A DNA stretch of 21,849 nt from an uncultured Peptococcaceae bacterium (GTDB taxonomy: Bacteria; Bacillota; Peptococcia; Peptococcales; Peptococcaceae): positions 1 through 21,849 of the forward strand of contig CABQBF010000029.1 in the NCBI GenBank assembly GCA_902462325.1. The letters run 5' to 3'. The notes under the pieces are model-generated. The model had not been told where the DNA came from, searched no databases, and saw nothing but the letters and a program-made list of their open reading frames with translations. A program made the position numbers and the translations under genes. Shown here in pieces: positions 15,235 through 21,849 of this stretch; within the stretch, counting starts at the first letter, position 1; every line of letters starts with the position of its first letter.

Positions 15235-16140
15235 TTATTGCACCAACTGAATTTTAGGATACGCAATTTCTACCTGCTCCGCGTCCAGTGCAGCTTTGAT
15301 TTCCTTGCGCAAGTCCCGTTCAATGGGCAGTTGCTTCCAATGCCATGCGGTAAAGGTAGCCCGCACCGTCACCGACGAATCGGCCAAAGCCACAGCGCCT
15401 ACCACATTGGGCAGTTCTTCCAAATCTTCTTTGTAGCGCTCGGCAATTTTACCGCAGGCTTGCTCCATCACCGCAATGGCGCGCTCCAGATCCTCCTCAT
15501 AGGCAATGCCCACATCCACATAGCCGCGCTGTGCGGCGCGACTGTAGTTGACCACCTTGCCGATGCTGCCGTTGGCAATAATCATCAAATGGCCGTCTAC
15601 CGTTTCCACCTTTGTCGTTTTCATGCCGATTTCCTTTACCTTGCCGGCCACAGCGTCAATCTGCACATATTCGCCGACCGCATATTGATTTTCCAGCACA
15701 ATAAAAATACCGCTCATCAAATCCTGCACAATGCTCTGCGCGCCAAAGGCTACCGCCAAACTGACCACGCCGGCGCCGGCAATGATGGTAGTCACCGAAA
15801 AGCCTATCATATCCAGGCAAGTGATGATGGCAATAAAATAAAGCACGTAGCTGACAATACTTTTAAACAGCTTGGATAAGGTCTGCAGCCGCTTTTCCTC
15901 CAACGCCACCGCATCGCTTTTGCTCAACGTGATAGTAATGCGGTTGCGAAACAGCTTGTCAATCAAATGACAAGCAATATGCCGGATTAGCAAAATCATA
16001 ATCAGAACGATTACAATTTTTACGCAAATACCGGCATAGCTCCACAACGCTTCTTTGGAAAACAGTCCAAAGAAGTACCTGGTCACCTCAGGATCAGGTT
16101 GTAAATCCATATTCTCCATAACCTGTTCTACTTCGTCCAT
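15235..16140 (-). CDS. Small-conductance mechanosensitive channel, MscS family
   Basis: The 301-aa membrane protein opens under membrane tension to release solutes. Hydrophobic helices lie at about 36-58 and 90-112. The pore helix follows at 115-150, with glycine/alanine-rich AGAGVVSLAVAFGAQSIVQD. The cytoplasmic beta domain (GEYVQIDAVAGKVKEIGMKT) and C-terminal alpha/beta domain come next. AAGGAG lies 11 nt before the ATG. The gene start overlaps the end of the HEAT-repeat gene by 47 nt, which implies translational coupling. YggB/YkuT-like members near DUF951 are usual in Bacillota. Confidence 0.93.
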   Translation of the reverse strand: MDEVEQVMENMDLQPDPEVTRYFFGLFSKEALWSYAGICVKIVIVLIMILLIRHIACHLIDKLFRNRITITLSKSDAVALEEKRLQTLSKLFKSIVSYVLYFIAIITCLDMIGFSVTTIIAGAGVVSLAVAFGAQSIVQDLMSGIFIVLENQYAVGEYVQIDAVAGKVKEIGMKTTKVETVDGHLMIIANGSIGKVVNYSRAAQRGYVDVGIAYEEDLERAIAVMEQACGKIAERYKEDLEELPNVVGAVALADSSVTVRATFTAWHWKQLPIERDLRKEIKAALDAEQVEIAYPKIQLVQ

Positions 16141-17065
16141 GATCTTGATTGCTCCTTCGTCTATTCCATAAATAAGTGATTGTCTCGTTGCTATCGTCTA
16201 AAGCGCATAAAATCTCTTCCATGATTTCTTTTACCAGACCGTCTTCCTCCTGACAAAAGGCCTCCCGCAAAGCGGGGCAGGCTTGATAATACCGGCCCCT
16301 GCCGATGGCCTCCGCCGCCAGCAGGCGGATTTGCCAGTTATCGTCCTTCAATAAATCGACCAAAATCGGGCCAACCTCCTGCCCTTGAATTTGACCAATG
16401 GCTTCCACCGTCATTTTTTTCAGCAGATAATTTTCCGTATTCAACAAATCGGTCAGCACCGGAATGACGCTGCTGTCGCCAAAGGAACCCAACAACTGCA
16501 CCATCACCATCTTGCCGTTGGCGTCGGCGCCGTTGAGTTTCTGCAAAATCACAGGCACCAGCTTAGGCCCCAACGCTTGCAGCACATCATAAATGCGGGA
16601 AGCCAAAAAATTTTCCGGCTTGGTCAGAGCGTCCAGCATCGGCTCAATCACCAGCACCGGATCCTGCCTTTTCAGAGCGCCTGCCGCCGCCAATCGCAGG
16701 CTTTCATTGTCGCGGCGCATCTCCTGCACCAAAAAATTGACCACATTGGGATGATGGATATAGCCCAACGCCTCCAAAGCCTGCCCCTTCTGCCGGACTG
16801 ACAAATCGCCGTAATCGGCAATGAGCTTAAACCAATAATCCTGAAAGGTTGCCCGGGCCAAATCCCGCTGGGCAAAGCTGTCCAGGTCGTCCCAATACTG
16901 CCAGAAGATTTCTTCCCGATCCGCCTGGCTCATCAGCTCGATGGCAAACCGGTATTCCGGCAGTTGGTCGCGGCGCATAATCCACTGGCTGGCCACCTGG
17001 GCAATGTCAGTCTGGCTTTGCAGCTTTTGCTGCCGCTGATACTTCTTGCTTCTAAATGGAATCAT
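16094..17065 (-). CDS. HEAT-repeat protein of unknown function
   Basis: The 323-aa soluble protein begins MIPFRSKKYQRQQKLQSQTD. From about residue 80 it has repeated two-helix HEAT units, with markers such as EALGYIHHPNVVNFLVQEM, LRLAAAGAL, VEAIGQIQGQEVGPILVDLL and IRLLAAEAIGRGRY. Such repeats act as protein or nucleic-acid binding scaffolds. I chose ATG 17065, behind GGGGTGG, over ATG 17128, which has no ribosome site and adds an atypical 21 residues. Its 3' end overlaps mscS by 47 nt. The two may work together, though only position supports that. Confidence 0.8.
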   Translation of the reverse strand: MIPFRSKKYQRQQKLQSQTDIAQVASQWIMRRDQLPEYRFAIELMSQADREEIFWQYWDDLDSFAQRDLARATFQDYWFKLIADYGDLSVRQKGQALEALGYIHHPNVVNFLVQEMRRDNESLRLAAAGALKRQDPVLVIEPMLDALTKPENFLASRIYDVLQALGPKLVPVILQKLNGADANGKMVMVQLLGSFGDSSVIPVLTDLLNTENYLLKKMTVEAIGQIQGQEVGPILVDLLKDDNWQIRLLAAEAIGRGRYYQACPALREAFCQEEDGLVKEIMEEILCALDDSNETITYLWNRRRSNQDHGRSRTGYGEYGFTT

Positions 17066-17157
17066 AAAACCACCCCGTATCCAAACTAACGGCGGGTCAG
17101 CTATGAAACCGCGAAGGGCAAAGGCCATATTTACAGACAGTCGCCCATAAACAGGAA

Positions 17158-18114
17158 TTACCCTTGCAGCTTTCCTTTCATCGCTTTTCCATTCAGATAA
17201 TCAAACTTACTTCCTTGCTTAGAATTTCGCGCGATAAACTCTGCGTCAATTGCATCTTTAATTTTCCACCAGCTTGTGTCCCAATTACAGAACAACAGAT
17301 TATCCTGAGGCCCCTTTCCTACCAACCTCTGGATGACAATCTCCGGATTCAGATACTCCAAAAACGTAACCACCCGTTCCACATACTCCTGCAGCGAAAT
17401 CATCGTAAATTCTCCCGCTTCATAGCGGCGCCCCAATTCGGTACCGCCCACCACATACAGCGAATGCAGCTTGACAAAATCAACGCCCAGCGCAGAAATA
17501 ATTTTAGCTGTCTCAATCACATCCAGCTCGGTATCGCCAGGCAAATTGAGAATGACATGGGCTGTGGTCGTTAAGCCGTACCGTTTAATTCGCAGCACAG
17601 CGTCCAAATATTCAGCCAGCGTATGGCCCCGGTTGATTTCAACCAGATTATGGTAATTTACCGTCTGTAATCCTAATTCAATATCAATATCTAAATTCCT
17701 GCTTTCTTTTAGTGCGGCCAGAAATTCCAGATAAGCGTCGTTCACGCAATCGGGGCGGGTGGAAATGGCCAAGCCCACGATATCTGCATCATCGGTAGCC
17801 GCCAGCACAACCTGCTGAAACTGCTCCAATGGCATATAGGTATTGGTGTAGGTTTGCAAATAGCTGATAAATTTATGGGCATGAAAGCGGCGCTCATAAA
17901 AAGCTTTGTTTTCCGCCCATTGCTCCCGAATATTCATGCTGTCCGGCAAACACTGAAAGCCGGAGCCCGACGGCTCGCAAAAGATACAGCCGCCGGTGCC
18001 CACTGTGCCATCCCGATTGGGGCAGGTTCCGCCGGGAATATTCAGCGGCACCTTATAAACCCGCTGTCCATATCGCGCCTCCAGCCACGGCGCATAATCA
18101 CGATAATCAGGCAC
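17158..18114 (-). CDS. TIGR01212-family radical SAM protein (YtqA/YhcC-like)
   Basis: The 318-aa protein has the iron-sulfur cysteines C31, C43 and C46 in GGTCPNRDG and GGCIFCEPSGSGF, the spacing of the YtqA/YhcC group. Other markers are ISTRPDCV, ELGLQTVN, the NLPGDTELDVIETA loop and VDFVKLHSLYVV. The family shares an Elp3-like core but its substrate is not established. The start is a GTG at 18114, with GGAGG 8 nt upstream. It lies 48 bp after cvpA and about 92 bp before the HEAT-repeat gene. Confidence 0.93.
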   Translation of the reverse strand: MPDYRDYAPWLEARYGQRVYKVPLNIPGGTCPNRDGTVGTGGCIFCEPSGSGFQCLPDSMNIREQWAENKAFYERRFHAHKFISYLQTYTNTYMPLEQFQQVVLAATDDADIVGLAISTRPDCVNDAYLEFLAALKESRNLDIDIELGLQTVNYHNLVEINRGHTLAEYLDAVLRIKRYGLTTTAHVILNLPGDTELDVIETAKIISALGVDFVKLHSLYVVGGTELGRRYEAGEFTMISLQEYVERVVTFLEYLNPEIVIQRLVGKGPQDNLLFCNWDTSWWKIKDAIDAEFIARNSKQGSKFDYLNGKAMKGKLQG

Positions 18115-18162
18115 GATACCTTCCTCCCTGTTTCTTTCCTGTTTCTATAAGCTCATAAACAA

Positions 18163-18867
18163 TTATACCGTTCCTGACACTGGCTGCTGCGCCGCCACAT
18201 CAGGATTTAAAAATTCACTGCAAAAATGCAGCACCTGCGATTGGGCAAAGACAGAGCCTTCCATCAAGCCCAGAACGCTAATGCCCTTATAGAGCAGCAA
18301 TAAAGTCAACGCCGCTAAAAGCAGCGACACCAGCATGCCGCCCAGCCGGTCCACCAGCCCCACCACCGGCACCAGATGCACCACACCGGCCAGCACATGG
18401 CTCACAAAAAACAACAGCACGCAAAACAACGCCCACAGCCCAATCAACACAAGGCCCTTCAAAATAGACAAAGCCACTGTGGTGGCAATCATATCGGCCA
18501 TAGTGGCGTAAACTCCCACGCCCACCGCATTGACCTGCTCCTGCACCGCCGATAAAATACTCTGCTTCATCGAATCGGGCAAAATGGACTGATCCAGATA
18601 GGTGTATAGCTGCCCCACGCCCTGAAAGCTGGCAATCATGGTAGAAAAATTATCCGGCATGGGCAATAGCTCCCGAATAGGCACAGCCATCCGCTCCGCC
18701 ACGCCAAACTGCCCATCGAGCCAGCCGGCCACAGGCGCCGCCAACGTATAGCTGCAAGCCAAAGCAATCAGATTGCCGAATAGTCCGATCAGGCTTTTGA
18801 GAAAGCCTTTCCGAAACCCTGTCACCGCCGCAAACACGAACACCGCCGCCAAAATGATATCCAGCAT
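18163..18867 (-). CDS. CvpA-family membrane protein
   Basis: The 234-aa protein starts MLDIILAAVFVFAAVTGFRK, the typical CvpA opening with the GFRKGFLKSL loop. About four membrane helices follow (roughly 5-20, 26-45, 130-160, 170-195), the usual CvpA layout. CvpA-like proteins are linked to envelope homeostasis and colicin V export, but the biochemical role is unclear. GGAG lies 7 nt before the ATG. It is first in a leftward group ending in tRNA-Ser. I see no good promoter; the leader holds a 20-bp tandem repeat. Confidence 0.9.
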   Translation of the reverse strand: MLDIILAAVFVFAAVTGFRKGFLKSLIGLFGNLIALACSYTLAAPVAGWLDGQFGVAERMAVPIRELLPMPDNFSTMIASFQGVGQLYTYLDQSILPDSMKQSILSAVQEQVNAVGVGVYATMADMIATTVALSILKGLVLIGLWALFCVLLFFVSHVLAGVVHLVPVVGLVDRLGGMLVSLLLAALTLLLLYKGISVLGLMEGSVFAQSQVLHFCSEFLNPDVAAQQPVSGTV

Positions 18868-18905
18868 TCTATCACTCCATTCTTTTGTTTTCTGTCTGTT
18901 GATTT

Positions 18906-18965
18906 TTTCTTTTTGCTACCGCATCGATTTTTTTGCTATCCATCGGATTTTTTTGCTACACTTCG
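18906..18965. repeat. Tandem repeat, three 20-bp units, upstream of cvpA
   Basis: The core TTTTGCTA recurs at 18911, 18931 and 18951, exactly 20 bp apart. Units two and three are GATTTTTTTGCTATCCATCG and GATTTTTTTGCTACACTTCG; the first is more divergent. Two helical turns of spacing would suit same-face protein binding in the cvpA upstream region. Confidence 0.7.
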
Positions 18966-18983
18966 CCCGTTCCTCCGTGGCTT

Positions 18984-19056
18984 CGGACAAATGACTGCGC
19001 AGTTCACCTCGATTTGGACTACGTCCATCTCGGTTGAACAGCTTGCAATTTGTCCG
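18984..19056. repeat. 73-nt imperfect palindromic element
   Basis: CGGACAAAT (18984-18992) pairs with ATTTGTCCG (19048-19056). Inside, GTTCA pairs with TGAAC and GGAC with GTCC around a TAC loop, with small internal loops. It resembles REP-like or MITE-like intergenic stem-loops. It lacks a T-run. A 86-codon open frame through it has no coding character. Confidence 0.6.
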
Positions 19057-19160
19057 CCCCAAGTCGGAATTTGGGCAAAGGTAGCGGGGGATGTAAAAAC
19101 CATAGAAGGGCAGCAAGTGGTTTGTTCCCTTTTGTATTCTGCACGGTAGATACATTGTAA

Positions 19161-19199
19161 GGGCCGTTACCCTCAACGGCCCGCTGACCGTTAGGTCAG
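19161..19199. repeat. Two adjacent perfect hairpins
   Basis: GGGCCGTT/AACGGCCC (8 bp, 6-nt loop) is followed one nt later by CTGACC/GGTCAG (6 bp, GTTA loop). Neither has a clear T-run, so they are structural repeats rather than terminators. Confidence 0.6.
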
Positions 19200-19251
19200 T
19201 GTTTGACCATAGATAACGGAAATATGAAATCCATAAACGGGTAGCGAGTAC

Positions 19252-19298
19252 CCTGTGCTGTTATTTTCAGTAGCTGTTATCCTGAGCACAGGATTTTT
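19252..19298 (+). terminator. Possible plus-strand terminator with long loop
   Basis: CCTGTGCT pairs with AGCACAGG over a 25-nt loop and is followed by ATTTTT. No plus-strand gene precedes it, so it may end a small RNA or be part of the surrounding repeats. Confidence 0.3.
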
Positions 19299-19424
19299 CG
19301 TGTCTGGCTAGGCGCGAAAAAGGCCAGCGTAATAGCTCATGATGTATGGGTGGGGCGCTACGCCCGGTCATCGCTTTTCTATGATATACTGGTTCGGATA
19401 GGTGTCCGCAATTTGGTGCAAAAA

Positions 19425-19440
19425 TGTTTCACGTGAAACA
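19425..19440. other. parS centromere site (ParB binding)
   Basis: TGTTTCACGTGAAACA matches the canonical 16-bp chromosomal parS consensus exactly. The palindrome extends three bases on each side (19422-19443). ParB spreads from such sites and ParA/SMC then act on the origin region. parS sites cluster near the replication origin, so this places the window near oriC. No parA or parB gene lies in the window. Confidence 0.93.
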
Positions 19441-19459
19441 TTTGCAACCTGATTTTTCT

Positions 19460-19551
19460 GCTTCTGCCAGCGTTTTCTGTATTGGTAGCTCTATTAGGGG
19501 GGTGGATAATACAGCCGAAATGCTGGTTTTCTGCTCAACCAATATAGCTAC
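19460..19551 (-). repeat. Dispersed repeat, copy A
   Basis: Read on the minus strand, these 92 nt align without gaps to 21591-21682 on the plus strand, with about 72 identical positions. Shared blocks include TATATTGGTTGAGCAG, ACCCCCC and AATACAGAAA. It begins 33 nt after the alkD stop and ends about 20 nt before parS. Changes fall about equally on the three codon positions, so it is probably not coding. Confidence 0.8.
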
Positions 19552-19584
19552 AGTAATTTGAGTTTGTCCTGCGCATTTTTCCCT

Positions 19585-20274
19585 TCACAGTGCTTTCCGC
19601 ATTTGGCGCAGCGCGGTTTTTTGGTCGTCGGGAATGCGGCGGGATTCTAAGCATTTTTGAATGGTTTTCTTCCAAGTATCGGCGTCTAAATGATGGTGCT
19701 GAAAATAGTCCCAGGTTTTTTCCGGCTGCTTGGCCAACGCCGTTGCCAGCGCCCAAGCCACCGCCATTTTCACATAATAGCCGTCATGGGCTACCCCGTC
19801 CAGCAGCGGCAACACCGAGTCAATATACGCCGCCGTTAAATAATAGTCCATCATCATAATCACCGCAAAACGGATTTGATATTCCTTTCCGCTATGCAGA
19901 TAAGGCTGCAAAAAGTCCCACACCAATTCTTGATTTTTATTGGTAAACTTTAAGCCGCTGCAAAAGCTGTCGCACACCGACCAACTGTTGATTTTGGGGA
20001 TGAAATCGGCCATGTATTGCAGCCGTTCTTCCGGCGTTACCTTTACAGCGCCAATGACCATGCCTTGCAGCATGACTTCCTCAAAATAGTCTGGCTCTGC
20101 CGCCAGATAACGCTGCCAGTCACCGGCGGCAATCCGACCGGCCAGCTTGCGCAACTGCGGCAGCCGCACGCCCAGCACCTTGTCCACGCCAGGCAATAAG
20201 CTGGCGGAAAACTTTTTATAATCATTCTCCGCCAGTTGCTCAATTTCCTGGCGTATTTCCATAAAAATATCCAT
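19585..20274 (-). CDS. AlkD-like DNA alkylation repair glycosylase
   Basis: The 229-aa protein consists of HEAT-like helical repeats and matches the AlkD/YhaZ family, which excises 3- and 7-alkylated purines. The key pair W98-x3-D102 in NSWSVCDSFC corresponds to the Trp/Asp catalytic motif of AlkD. A later GYYVKMAVAWALA helix is also typical. ATG 20274 follows GGAGG by 5 nt. It lies 9 nt after the nfo stop, so both base-repair genes share a transcript: a glycosylase making abasic sites beside the enzyme that cuts them. No clear terminator follows; repeat A starts directly after. Confidence 0.92.
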   Translation of the reverse strand: MDIFMEIRQEIEQLAENDYKKFSASLLPGVDKVLGVRLPQLRKLAGRIAAGDWQRYLAAEPDYFEEVMLQGMVIGAVKVTPEERLQYMADFIPKINSWSVCDSFCSGLKFTNKNQELVWDFLQPYLHSGKEYQIRFAVIMMMDYYLTAAYIDSVLPLLDGVAHDGYYVKMAVAWALATALAKQPEKTWDYFQHHHLDADTWKKTIQKCLESRRIPDDQKTALRQMRKAL

Positions 20275-20283
20275 GGTATCCTC

Positions 20284-21123
20284 CTACCCTTGCCGGTAAC
20301 AGCCCCGCAGCAAGGCAATTTCTGTGCCGTAGCCCTCCAGCTTATCGTGAGGTGTTTCTAAAATAAAAAACAAATGCTGCAATTTGGGATGATTGATGAT
20401 CCGGCAGATGGCTTCTAAGCCCAGAGAGCCTTCGCCAATGGGCGCATGGCGGTCTTTGTGACTGCCCATCGCATTCATGCTGTCGTTTAAATGAATGGCT
20501 TTTAATCGGTCCAAGCCCACCACCTCGTCAAACTCAGCCAGCACCTCCTCCAAATGATTGACAATATCATAGCCAGCGTCATATACATGACAGGTATCAA
20601 AGCACACACCCAATTTTTCCGGCAACTGCACGCCGTCTATAATGCGCCGCAGCTCTTCAAAACGGCTGCCCACTTCGCTGCCCTTACCGGCCATGGTTTC
20701 CAGCAGCACCGTAGTTTGCTGCTCCGGCTGCAACACGCTGTCGAGCTGCTCAATGATAAGCCCAATGCCCGCGTCCATTCCCTGACCGACATGACTGCCC
20801 GGATGGAAATTATAAAAATTGCCGGGCAAATATTCCATACGCCGCAAATCGTCGGCCATCATGTCCCGACTGAAAGCGCGCACACCGGCATCGGCAGAGC
20901 AGGCGTTCATGGTGTAGGGCGCATGGGCCAAAATATTGGTAAATTGATGTTCCTCGGCCAACTGCAAAAAGGCCGCAATATCCTGCTCCTTGATTTCCTT
21001 GGCTTTCCCGCCCCGCGGATTGCGGGTAAAAAACTGAAAGGTGTCGGCATCAATTTTCAGCGCATCTTTGCCCATAGCCAGATACCCCTTCGACGCCGAC
21101 AAATGACATCCGATATGTAACAT
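20284..21123 (-). CDS. nfo: Endonuclease IV (AP endonuclease)
   Basis: The 279-aa TIM-barrel enzyme cuts DNA 5' to abasic sites. All expected metal ligands are visible: H67, H107, E142, D176, H179, H211, D224, H226 and E256, in FHPGSHVG, LLETMAGKGSEVG, CFDTCHVYDAGYD, IHLNDSMNAMGSHKDRHAPI and ILETPHD. The length is normal. The ATG is preceded by GGAG at 9 nt. It is the first gene of the nfo-alkD pair, behind an extended -10 promoter at 21175-21203. Confidence 0.96.
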   Translation of the reverse strand: MLHIGCHLSASKGYLAMGKDALKIDADTFQFFTRNPRGGKAKEIKEQDIAAFLQLAEEHQFTNILAHAPYTMNACSADAGVRAFSRDMMADDLRRMEYLPGNFYNFHPGSHVGQGMDAGIGLIIEQLDSVLQPEQQTTVLLETMAGKGSEVGSRFEELRRIIDGVQLPEKLGVCFDTCHVYDAGYDIVNHLEEVLAEFDEVVGLDRLKAIHLNDSMNAMGSHKDRHAPIGEGSLGLEAICRIINHPKLQHLFFILETPHDKLEGYGTEIALLRGCYRQG

Positions 21124-21174
21124 GGTTCAACACTCCATTTCCCAAAATTCTTCGCGCAAAACTCCAGTGTCCCT

Positions 21175-21203
21175 AGTGTACCATGAAACGCCTCCACTTG
21201 CCA
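21175..21203 (-). promoter_or_regulatory. Extended -10 promoter of nfo-alkD
   Basis: On the minus strand TACACT (21180-21175) is preceded by TG one base upstream, with a weak TGGCAA 17 nt further up. The predicted start is near 21168, giving a leader of about 45 nt. Confidence 0.5.
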
Positions 21204-21590
21204 GTTTTTCTTGTAAAAAGCAGCAAATCCTATCATCCGCACAGTTATTGGAAATCGGAAAAAACAGCCGCCAAGAAAACTTGGGAATCAGCTTATCGGC
21301 CGCCCAGAGAGAAAAACGATGAGGGGGCGTATCACCCACCCATCTGCCATCAGAAATCATTGTAAGTCAACGCTGTATCATGGTTTGTTCCACAGCAAGA
21401 TAACTCGGTAAATCACCGATCCATCGTACCGGAAAACGCCGCATAGAAAGCACAAAACAGTCCAATTTTGTTATGTTGAACGCTCTAGCATCGGGCAATA
21501 TTATTCTGCGCCGAGGGACAAAAAGGAGCCGAAGAAGCCGCCTTCCGTTATCCACCGCTAGAAAAAACAAAACTGCAAAGTGAAATCCCC

Positions 21591-21682
21591 GCAGTTATAT
21601 TGGTTGAGCAGGAAAACAGCATTTTGCCTGTATTTTGTACCCCCCTGTTAGAGCGCAAAATACAGAAAGCACTGAAAAAAGC
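21591..21682 (+). repeat. Dispersed repeat, copy B, in a gene-free right end
   Basis: This is the inverted partner of copy A. It sits in a 700-bp stretch (21124-21849) without an intact gene. A 78-codon open frame without a start (21489-21725) runs through it and reads plausibly, but changes relative to copy A are not concentrated at third positions. Copy B runs directly into the minus-strand terminator at 21683-21719. The two copies point outward on either side of nfo-alkD. Confidence 0.78.
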
Positions 21683-21719
21683 AAAAAAAGAACTGTCCTG
21701 CCGCTTACCAACAGAACAG
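21683..21719 (-). terminator. Intrinsic terminator for a gene entering from the right
   Basis: On the minus strand CTGTTCTG pairs with CAGGACAG (8 bp, one G-U) over an 11-nt loop, followed by TTC and seven T. Its direction implies a leftward transcript starting beyond the window. Confidence 0.8.
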
Positions 21720-21813
21720 CCCTGAGATTTCTTTCAAAGCAAATATTTCCAAATCCCTTGACACAGCGGCGCAGAAAAGCGCGCCAGCAAACCATGATGT
21801 TAAACTATAATTA

Positions 21814-21849
21814 CTATATGAGCTGCCGCATGGCATTGCTCAGGGGGTT
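21814..21849 (-). CDS. Possible 3' end of a gene running off the right edge
   Basis: The minus strand is open from the edge to a TAG at 21814, reading NPLSNAMRQLI. The terminator 95 nt downstream supports a gene ending here. A second frame is open to a TAA near 21800, so the frame is not certain. The product is not recognisable from 11 residues. Confidence 0.25.
   Translation of the reverse strand, partial: NPLSNAMRQLI

Noticed and set aside
18916..19176. 86-codon minus-strand frame ending in the 20-bp repeats
   Set aside because: It runs across the palindromic element and the tandem repeats, has no ribosome site and no recognisable motif.
21548..21556. TTATCCACC as a DnaA box (a similar one lies at 19502-19510 on the minus strand)
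   Set aside because: Each has one mismatch to TTATCCACA, and there is no cluster or AT-rich unwinding region.
21595..21795. 66-codon minus-strand hydrophobic frame
   Set aside because: It spans a strong minus-strand terminator and repeat B, and its hydrophobic character comes from T-rich DNA.
21758..21811. TTGACA and TATAAT near the right edge as a plus-strand promoter
   Set aside because: The elements are 42 nt apart.
1..21849. CRISPR array, insertion sequence, phage or rRNA genes
   Set aside because: No regularly spaced direct repeats, transposase, integrase or ribosomal RNA sequence was seen.

Overview
The window looks like an origin-proximal chromosomal segment of a member of the Bacillota, probably Clostridia-like, though Negativicutes cannot be excluded. 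Supporting signs are Shine-Dalgarno-rich starts, split CpsC/CpsD-type capsule regulators with a PHP-type CpsB phosphatase, VanZ proteins, an LCP-type protein, an SLH-domain surface protein, and the group mscS, DUF951, tadA, tRNA-Ser lying near a perfect ParB-binding parS site. No species can be named from sequence alone.

Left part (1-8345, minus strand). This is a surface-polysaccharide locus read right to left: Wzz/CpsC-like chain-length regulator, CpsD-like tyrosine kinase, long-form CapD/PglF-like sugar-nucleotide dehydratase, a 34-codon stump of a DegT-family aminotransferase, a full-length DegT aminotransferase, a small VanZ protein, a phosphoglycosyl transferase, and a fused PLP-fold plus ATP-grasp protein. 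Dehydratase, aminotransferase and phosphoglycosyl transferase could together make and load a 4-amino-sugar onto undecaprenyl phosphate. The ATP-grasp fusion may then modify an amine or carboxylate. The stump marks a probable cassette exchange.

Middle part (8346-13964). A strong divergent promoter drives cpsB and a second VanZ gene rightward, ending in a terminator. Facing it is a leftward operon of an unnamed protein with a duplicated 42-residue module, a degenerate LCP-like protein and an SLH-domain protein. Upstream lie about 830 bp of AT-rich non-coding DNA with promoters, terminators, a candidate structured RNA and several inverted or direct repeats.

Right part (13965-21849). A small helix-turn-helix gene on the plus strand meets a leftward group: cvpA, a YtqA/YhcC-type radical SAM gene, a HEAT-repeat gene, mscS, a DUF951 gene, tadA, tRNA-Ser(CGA) and a terminator. 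The 717 bp between alkD and cvpA contain parS, a 73-nt palindromic element, paired hairpins and a 20-bp tandem repeat. A two-gene base-repair operon, nfo then alkD, follows. It is flanked by two inverted copies of a roughly 92-bp dispersed repeat. The last 700 bp hold no intact gene, but a minus-strand terminator suggests another gene enters from the right edge.

All calls come from reading the sequence by eye. Family names rest on recognised motifs, not database searches.
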